Origin: Candidatus Gastranaerophilales bacterium
GTDB lineage: Bacteria > Cyanobacteriota > Vampirovibrionia > Gastranaerophilales > Gastranaerophilaceae
Assembly (NCBI GenBank): GCA_023662705.1
Contig: JAMPIM010000011.1
Location: 1 to 47,856 of the forward strand
Reading direction: 5' to 3'
Length of the DNA stretch: 47,856 nt
Part shown: positions 43,209 to 47,856 of the stretch, piece after piece
Layout: every line of letters starts with the position of its first letter
How positions within the stretch are numbered: the stretch's first letter is position 1
The notes under the pieces: generated by a model
Databases searched by the model: none
What the model was told of the DNA's origin: nothing
What the model saw: the letters and a program-made list of their open reading frames with translations, nothing else
Made by a program: the position numbers and the translations under genes

Positions 43209-43237
43209 TTGAATTCTTTTGTCAATTAAGCTATGAT
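43209..43237 (+). promoter_or_regulatory. Promoter of rnpA
   Basis: TTGAAT (43209-43214) and TATGAT (43232-43237) are 17 bases apart. The -10 box ends six bases before the ATG, so transcription would begin at or next to the start codon. Confidence 0.6.
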
Positions 43238-43243
43238 TGAATT

Positions 43244-43594
43244 ATGCTACCAAAAGAATACAGATTGAAAAAGAAAAGTGCTTTTAATGCTACATATAAA
43301 AGCGGCGTTGTCTTCCACAAAGGCGGAATAACCGTATTTTGCGGAAAAAAGAAAACCGCCGATTTCCCTACACGAGTGGGATTTGTTGTGAGCAAAAAAA
43401 TCCACAAAAGAGCTGTTAAACGCAACAGAATAAGAAGACTAATGAGAGAAAGCTTAAGGCTTTATATAAAAGATAATAATTTTTCGCCAAAATATATGTC
43501 TCTTGTTTTTACAGGCTCAACAAGACTTTTGGGGCAGAATTTTAAAGAAGTTAACTCCTCAATGCTCAAACTTTTGGAGATGGTAAATGATTGA
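43244..43594 (+). CDS. rnpA: Ribonuclease P protein component
   Basis: This 116-residue basic protein has the RnpA RNA-binding motif KIHKRAVKRNRIRRLMRESLRLY (about 50-72), preceded by LKKKSAFNATYKSG and FVVSK. It binds the catalytic RNA of RNase P that matures tRNA 5' ends. The usual neighbour rpmH is not upstream, and yidC does not follow, so the gene is outside its common context. Its last codons overlap the next gene by 8 bp. No ribosome site precedes the ATG; the promoter position suggests a leaderless mRNA. Confidence 0.93.
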   Translation: MLPKEYRLKKKSAFNATYKSGVVFHKGGITVFCGKKKTADFPTRVGFVVSKKIHKRAVKRNRIRRLMRESLRLYIKDNNFSPKYMSLVFTGSTRLLGQNFKEVNSSMLKLLEMVND

Positions 43595-44117
43595 CGGGAT
43601 TATTACTCCTGCTATTCGCGATATTGACTATCTCGCACCGTGCGCACCTTATCCTGCAATTCCGTCAGGCGTAACAATCCACGAGAACTCAATTTACAGA
43701 TACTCAATCCCGACAGATGAACAGCCTACATTGACAATATTGGATTATATTCCTGATTATAACGGAAATTTTATCAAACCGGGATATTATGAACTTGCAT
43801 TATCCGATGACAGAGAATTTTTATATTTGATTGAATCCAAAGATTTGATTGCAGTAATTCCTGTTTTTAAACTTGCAGAAAATGAAGAAGAAGCACAAAA
43901 AGCCCGCAAAAAAGAAGAAAAGCACAGACTCACAAGACAAGAAAAATTTCAAAAAATTATTGATATAAAATATGCAAAAACAGGTGCTACCGTTCCAAAG
44001 AAAGATTATGTGCATCTTGAAGCCTCAATTGAATATATAAAAGAAGGCGGATACTACTTAATCCGATACGAAAAAGGCTTCATAAGAGCGTGGGGTGCTA
44101 TCAAGCTAAAACAATAA
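43587..44117 (+). CDS. Protein of unknown function overlapping rnpA
   Basis: This 176-residue soluble protein starts MIDGIITPAIRDIDYLAPCAPYPAIP and has beta-rich N- and C-terminal parts flanking a Lys/Glu-rich helix (ENEEEAQKARKKEEKHRLTRQEKFQKIIDI). TVPKKDYVHLEASIEYIKEGGYYLIRYEKGFIRAWGAIK forms the last part. It overlaps rnpA by 8 bp and is thus coupled to it. No family is recognised; its position suggests only co-expression with tRNA processing. Confidence 0.65.
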   Translation: MIDGIITPAIRDIDYLAPCAPYPAIPSGVTIHENSIYRYSIPTDEQPTLTILDYIPDYNGNFIKPGYYELALSDDREFLYLIESKDLIAVIPVFKLAENEEEAQKARKKEEKHRLTRQEKFQKIIDIKYAKTGATVPKKDYVHLEASIEYIKEGGYYLIRYEKGFIRAWGAIKLKQ

Positions 44118-44135
44118 ATTCTACAATATATTGAC

Positions 44136-44164
44136 TTGAACAGACCAGAAGCTTTGACTAATAT
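44136..44164 (+). promoter_or_regulatory. Promoter of the XRE regulator
   Basis: TTGAAC (44136-44141), a 17-base spacer and TAATAT (44159-44164) lie nine bases before the ATG at 44174. No ribosome site is present, so the leader has two or three bases at most. Confidence 0.6.
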
Positions 44165-44173
44165 ATTTATCAA

Positions 44174-44398
44174 ATGAGACGCAAAGATTTGGAATTCAGT
44201 AGTAAAGTTGGTAAAAAAGTCAAACAGGAAAGAGAAAAAAGAGGACTGTCTCAAGAAAAACTTGCCGAGTTAGCTGATATCAGCGTCGGACATGTGGGCA
44301 ATATTGAACGGGCTTCAAGTTCACCGACTATTGAATTACTGTATAAGGTCGCCTGCGGCTTAGGAATCAGCATAGTAGATTTAGTAAATCTATCTTAA
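44174..44398 (+). CDS. Small XRE-family (HTH_3) DNA-binding regulator
   Basis: This 74-residue protein is nearly all lambda-repressor-like helix-turn-helix: VGKKVKQEREKRGLSQEKLAELADISVGHVGNIERASSSPTIELLYKVACGLGISIVDLV. No effector domain is present. It may regulate itself or the following rny operon; a 17-bp dyad (CTATGAT-AAA-ATCATAG, 44427-44443) lies shortly after its stop codon. It could also be a remnant or partner of a mobile or stress system, but nothing around it supports that. Confidence 0.9.
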   Translation: MRRKDLEFSSKVGKKVKQEREKRGLSQEKLAELADISVGHVGNIERASSSPTIELLYKVACGLGISIVDLVNLS

Positions 44399-44426
44399 CA
44401 TTTATGTACAAAACCTGCTTTGTATG

Positions 44427-44530
44427 CTATGATAAAATCATAGTAGTAGATAAAATTTTTGAGGATATATGCGATAGCAGAGCTTATTAAATAAAATTAA
44501 TAGTTTCCGGGTAGGTTATATGTGCCCGGG
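44427..44530 (+). promoter_or_regulatory. Leader region of rny: 17-bp dyad and CCGGG hairpin
   Basis: CTATGAT-AAA-ATCATAG (44427-44443) is a perfect dyad that contains a TATGAT. CCGGG (44507-44511) and CCCGG (44525-44529) can pair across 13 bases. The 174-bp gap holds no other recognisable feature; AAAAGGAAAAGGTG before the ATG is the ribosome site. Confidence 0.35.
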
Positions 44531-44572
44531 TATCGTGTATATATAAAAAAATAGAAAAGGAAAAGGTGCTAG

Positions 44573-46096
44573 ATGAATAGTGCATTATTGACCGTTGCCA
44601 TTATAGTATCGGTAATTCTTGCTGCTGTCATTGCGGTACAGAGGGTTAAATACAAAAACCTCGTTCAGCAGACTGAGCAAAGTATGAAAGACCTTGCGGA
44701 GAAGGAAGCTATCTTGCAAAAAGAAGCTATGATTAAAGCTAAAGAAGCACTCCAAAAAGACAGAGAAGAGCTTAATAACGACGAAAGAGAACGTAGAAGA
44801 GAATTTGCGCAAATTGAAAGCAAGCTTTCAAAACGCGAAGATCAGATTGAAGATAAAATGCAGGAGCTTACAGATAAAGAAGTTTCTTTGGATAAAATGA
44901 AAGACCAGTTAATCGAAAAAGAAGATTTACTGGATGAGATTATGGGTAAGACAACTGCTGAATTAGAAAGAATTTCAGGAATGTCCACAGAAGAAGCTAA
45001 ACGCACTTTAATGGAACAATTGAAAAGCGATTTAGCTCAAGAACAAATGCAATTAATCAGAGAAAATGAAGCAAAAATCAGAGAAACTGCATTAGAAAAA
45101 TCAAAAGAAATTCTTACAACAACAATGCAAAGATGTATGATGGAACAGGTTGTAGAATCAACTGTTTCCGTTGTATCACTTCCAAACGACGAAATGAAAG
45201 GCCGTATTATCGGACGTGAAGGTCGTAATATCAGAACTCTTGAAACTTTAACAGGTGTTGACCTTATTATCGATGATACTCCTGAAGCTGTTGTACTTTC
45301 AGGATTTGACCCTGTCCGCCGTGAGATTGCAAAAATCGCATTGGAAAAACTTATCCAAGACGGCAGAATCCACCCTGTAAGAATCGAAGAAACTGTTGAG
45401 AAATCAAGAGAAGAAGTAGAACAAAAGATTATGCAGGAAGGCGAAAACGCTGCTGTTGATATGGGTGTTATGGGGCTTAATAAAGAACTTATTAAAAACC
45501 TTGGAAGACTTTATTACAGAACAAGTTACGGTCAAAATGTGCTTAAACATTCACTTGAAGTAGGTCATATTGCAGGAATGCTTGCTGCTGAGTTAGGAGC
45601 TAATGTTAATGTTGCAAAACGTGCAGGGCTTTTACACGATATCGGCAAAGCGGTTGACCAGACTCAGGAAGGTACACACATTCAGTTAGGTGTTGAATTG
45701 GCTTCAAGATACGGTGAAAAACAAGAAGTTATCCACGCAATTGAAGCTCACCACGATGATGTTACAGCTAACACGATTGAAGCAGTTTTGGTTAAACTTG
45801 CAGATGCGATTTCAGCAGGCAGACCGGGCGCAAGACGTGATACTCTTGAAATTTATATCAAACGTCTTCAAAAGATTGAAGAAATCGTTAACAGCTATGA
45901 AGGTATCAAACAATCATTTGCGGTTCAGGCAGGTCGTGAAGTTCGTGTAATTGTTCAAGCAGAAATGTTTGATGATTTAGCTTCACAGAAACTTGCAAGA
46001 GATATAGCGAAGAAAATCGAAGATGAACTTGATTATCCTGGGCAGATTAAAGTAACAGTGGTTAGAGAATTTAGGACTACAGAAATTGCAAAATAG
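44573..46096 (+). CDS. rny: Ribonuclease Y
   Basis: This 507-residue endonuclease has an N-terminal membrane anchor (LLTVAIIVSVILAAVIAV), a long coiled coil (about 25-190), a KH domain (GRIIGREGRNIRTLETLTGVDLIIDDTPE, near 210-240), and an HD domain with LLHDIGKAVD (H355-D356) and HAIEAHHDDV. It cleaves mRNA at the membrane and starts decay in organisms that lack or supplement RNase E. It is followed by a ymdB-like gene that overlaps it by 11 bp, the same order as in Bacillus. Confidence 0.96.
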   Translation: MNSALLTVAIIVSVILAAVIAVQRVKYKNLVQQTEQSMKDLAEKEAILQKEAMIKAKEALQKDREELNNDERERRREFAQIESKLSKREDQIEDKMQELTDKEVSLDKMKDQLIEKEDLLDEIMGKTTAELERISGMSTEEAKRTLMEQLKSDLAQEQMQLIRENEAKIRETALEKSKEILTTTMQRCMMEQVVESTVSVVSLPNDEMKGRIIGREGRNIRTLETLTGVDLIIDDTPEAVVLSGFDPVRREIAKIALEKLIQDGRIHPVRIEETVEKSREEVEQKIMQEGENAAVDMGVMGLNKELIKNLGRLYYRTSYGQNVLKHSLEVGHIAGMLAAELGANVNVAKRAGLLHDIGKAVDQTQEGTHIQLGVELASRYGEKQEVIHAIEAHHDDVTANTIEAVLVKLADAISAGRPGARRDTLEIYIKRLQKIEEIVNSYEGIKQSFAVQAGREVRVIVQAEMFDDLASQKLARDIAKKIEDELDYPGQIKVTVVREFRTTEIAK

Positions 46097-46934
46097 TATT
46101 AAAATATTATTTTTTGGAGATATTACAGGAAGACTTGGCCGCAATGCGGTCAAGTCTTACCTTGCTAATAATAAAGCCGACTTCGTGATTGCAAATATCG
46201 AAAATGCATCTCATGGTTTCGGACTCACCAAGAAAAATTATTTAGACCTATCTGAATCAATAAATTGTTTTACCTCAGGCAACCACATCTGGGATAAAAA
46301 AGATGTTTACGAATATATTAATGAGGCTCAAAACCTCGTAAGACCAATCAACTATCCAAATGGTACACCTGGAAAAGGAAGTGCGGTATTTGAAATCGAA
46401 GGACATAAAATCGCGGTTATAAATTCACTCGGACGAGTATTTATGCCGCCAATAGACTCACCTTGGCAAGTGGTGGTCGAAGAAATTGAGAAACTAAAAA
46501 ATGAAGGTGTGGAAAGTATTTTTATTGATTTCCACGCAGAAGCTACGGCTGAAAAAATATGTTTCTCTAAATACCTTGCCAATACTTATAACACAGAAGA
46601 ACACGCTCTTATAAAAGGTTTCTTCGGCACACACACTCATGTTCAAACCGCTGATGAACATATTTTAAACGGAATGGCTTATATTACTGATGCGGGATTT
46701 TGCGGAGCATCAGACAGCGTAATCGGAATGGAGTTTGCAACCTCGCTCAAACGTCTTTCCACAAGCCTGCCTGAGCGTTATGAAATCGCTCAATCTTCGA
46801 CTGCTCAGATTAATGGTGTTGAGGTTCTTATTGATAGAACAAGAGCAACACAGATAAAAAGAATTAATTTAATAGTAGATAATAATAATGAAAGTGAGGT
46901 ACCTATTGGAAACAGTAGTGGGACTGAAGGGTGA
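46086..46934 (+). CDS. ymdB: YmdB-family metallophosphoesterase
   Basis: This 282-residue calcineurin-like phosphoesterase of the YmdB/TIGR00282 type has ILFFGDITGRLGRNAVK, VIANIENASHGFGLT, CFTSGNHIWDKK, FIDFHAEATAEK and GTHTHVQTADEHIL, with metal ligands Asp, Asn and His in those motifs. Homologues cut 2',3'-cyclic AMP and influence RNase Y. The start is TTG, overlapping rny by 11 bp, with AGGA nine bases upstream inside rny. No ATG occurs early in the frame. Coupling with rny suggests shared control of RNA turnover. Confidence 0.92.
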   Translation: MQNSIKILFFGDITGRLGRNAVKSYLANNKADFVIANIENASHGFGLTKKNYLDLSESINCFTSGNHIWDKKDVYEYINEAQNLVRPINYPNGTPGKGSAVFEIEGHKIAVINSLGRVFMPPIDSPWQVVVEEIEKLKNEGVESIFIDFHAEATAEKICFSKYLANTYNTEEHALIKGFFGTHTHVQTADEHILNGMAYITDAGFCGASDSVIGMEFATSLKRLSTSLPERYEIAQSSTAQINGVEVLIDRTRATQIKRINLIVDNNNESEVPIGNSSGTEG

Positions 46935-47775
46935 TTACCACATCCACACATACTACTCTGACGGTGTTTTTTCACCCGAAAAAATAGTAGATTTGGCACT
47001 AGATGCGGGTCTGCAAGCGATTGCGCTTACTGATCACGACAACGTGCTTTCTTATAATGTTGCAAAAGAATACCTTAAAACTAAAGAAGTTGATTTGAAA
47101 CTTATTCAAGGGATTGAGGTTAATACTTTATACAAAGACTACGAAGTTCATATTCTGGGATATTTTCCTGATGTTGAAAAAAGTGATTTTAAGAACCTTC
47201 TAAAAGTACAGCAGCAGGCGCGTGTTAAACAAACAAAAGAAATACTCGCACTTCTTGCTAAAAAAGAAGGAATTAAAATCAAGTATGAAGATGTAAAAAA
47301 TATGGTTGCCGAAGGCGGTTCAATCGGTCGTCCGCATATTGCAAAAGCGATTACGAATGCCGGCGGAACAAGCAATGTAATGGAAGCTTACAGCAAATAT
47401 ATCCACAGACAATCACCTGTTTATGTAGAAAGAAAAACTGTTACACCTTTTGATGCGGTTGAAATCATTTATGATGCAGGCGGAATCCCTGTTATTGCAC
47501 ATCCTTATGATATTGATATTGCAGAAAAACTTATCAAGAACCTTATGAATTGCGGTTTAAGAGGAATTGAAGCTTATCATAGAAAACATTCACCTGCAAT
47601 TGTTGAGTATTTCTCATCTATGGCAGAAAATTTAGGGTTAATAGTAACAGGCGGGTCTGATTTCCACGCACCGAATATCATGAACGGTCAAATAATCCTT
47701 GGTAAAAACTTTGTTCCTGAATGGATTTATGACACTATGATTAAGGAAAAGAAACAATTAGATTTGGCAAATTAG
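46906..47775 (+). CDS. PHP-domain phosphoesterase (TrpH/RNase AM-like)
   Basis: This 289-residue PHP-fold metal-dependent phosphoesterase has the first metal motif DYHIHTYYSDG near the start, then ALTDHDNV, LIQGIEVNTLYKDYEVHILGY, SIGRPHIAKAI, IPVIAHPYDI and TGGSDFHAP. Relatives act on nucleoside 3',5'-bisphosphates or RNA 5' ends. The start is TTG 46906, six bases after AGTGAGG; an ATG at 46888 has no ribosome site. It overlaps ymdB by 29 bp, extending the rny-ymdB unit. A role in RNA turnover or nucleotide recycling fits the context but is inferred. Confidence 0.88.
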   Translation: METVVGLKGDYHIHTYYSDGVFSPEKIVDLALDAGLQAIALTDHDNVLSYNVAKEYLKTKEVDLKLIQGIEVNTLYKDYEVHILGYFPDVEKSDFKNLLKVQQQARVKQTKEILALLAKKEGIKIKYEDVKNMVAEGGSIGRPHIAKAITNAGGTSNVMEAYSKYIHRQSPVYVERKTVTPFDAVEIIYDAGGIPVIAHPYDIDIAEKLIKNLMNCGLRGIEAYHRKHSPAIVEYFSSMAENLGLIVTGGSDFHAPNIMNGQIILGKNFVPEWIYDTMIKEKKQLDLAN

Positions 47776-47783
47776 AGGGCTTT

Positions 47784-47856
47784 ATGAAACGCGGATTCAC
47801 AATTGTAGAAGTTTCAATATTGTTTGTAATATTTTTAATTGTAGCATTTCTTGTTG
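47784..47856 (+). CDS. Prepilin/pseudopilin, N-terminal fragment
   Basis: The first 24 residues, which run off the window edge, include MKRGFTIVEVSILFVIFLIV, a type IV prepilin leader: a short basic leader ending in Gly, cleavage before Phe, Glu at position +5, and a hydrophobic helix. Prepilin peptidase would cut after the Gly and methylate the Phe. AGAGGG lies four bases before the ATG, eight bases after the PHP gene stop. It is probably a pilin or a type II secretion pseudopilin. Confidence 0.85.
   Translation, partial: MKRGFTIVEVSILFVIFLIVAFLV

Noticed and set aside
42988..43243. RNase P RNA or another known housekeeping RNA next to rnpA
   Set aside because: The gap is too short and lacks the conserved P RNA core; only local hairpins are seen.
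1..47856. CRISPR arrays, insertion sequences, prophage or integrase genes
   Set aside because: No regularly spaced repeats, transposase, integrase or phage structural genes were seen anywhere in the window.

Overview
The window looks like AT-rich chromosome from a Gram-negative, anaerobic, gut-type non-photosynthetic relative of cyanobacteria (Vampirovibrionia/Melainabacteria, probably Gastranaerophilales). This assignment is inference. It rests on an F1 beta/epsilon gene pair standing alone as in cyanobacteria, a GCS2-type glutamate-cysteine ligase, a glycyl-radical fermentation domain, LptF/LptG and TolC-type outer-envelope proteins, a flagellin, and several large lineage-type proteins without recognisable homologues.

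Layout. 1-2.5 kb: a stand-alone glycyl-radical domain and an aminotransferase-GNAT fusion. 2.4-6.8 kb: a complete EmrAB-TolC-like efflux locus with a divergent MarR gene and a 26-bp perfect palindrome between the divergent genes. 6.8-7.9 kb: a flavodoxin and a hexapeptide acetyltransferase, convergent, each behind a near-identical MerR-type promoter with a 19-bp spacer. 8-9.7 kb: a membrane-anchored, coiled-coil protein with a C-terminal ADP-ribosyltransferase domain. 9.7-11.1 kb: an ArsP-like permease and ArsR regulator with two operators between them. 11.1-14.3 kb: tRNA-Arg, a CgeB-like glycosyltransferase and pabA/pabBC for folate. 14.3-17.3 kb: a second MarR/HlyD/TolC cluster, inverted relative to the first and lacking the MFS pump. 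17.3-24.7 kb: an M49-like metallopeptidase, tRNA-Asp and a 1.7-kilo-residue HD-domain protein. 25-30 kb: housekeeping genes (glyS, yjbR-like, ksgA, gshA-like). 30-31.8 kb: a flagellin with a GLUG-type beta-helix insert, seven cysteines and an 11-bp poly-C/G tract in its leader. 32-47.9 kb: atpD-atpC, hydrolase, aminotransferase, amidase, dnaX, matrixin-like protease, lptG-like permease, rnpA, XRE regulator, rny-ymdB-PHP and the start of a prepilin gene.

How parts fit. The two efflux clusters appear to be duplicates, each with its own MarR operator type. The flavodoxin and acetyltransferase probably form a small MerR-type regulon whose regulator is outside the window. Several genes (pabBC, yjbR-like, rnpA, XRE, lptG-like) have a -10 box 6-9 nt before the start codon and no Shine-Dalgarno site, which suggests leaderless mRNAs. 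Three or four unrelated proteins start with a similar short segment (roughly Met-Arg/Glu-Ile/Val-x-Pro/Ser-Ile/Val-Asn), sometimes followed by a Phe-x-Gly/Ala element. This may be a lineage-specific N-terminal signal.

The most interesting items are the putative ADP-ribosyltransferase effector (Arg465, Ser-Tyr-Ser 497-499, Gln541-x-Glu543), the adhesin-like flagellin with a possible phase-variable leader, the giant HD protein with a GC-rich structured element upstream, and the shared MerR-type promoter pair.
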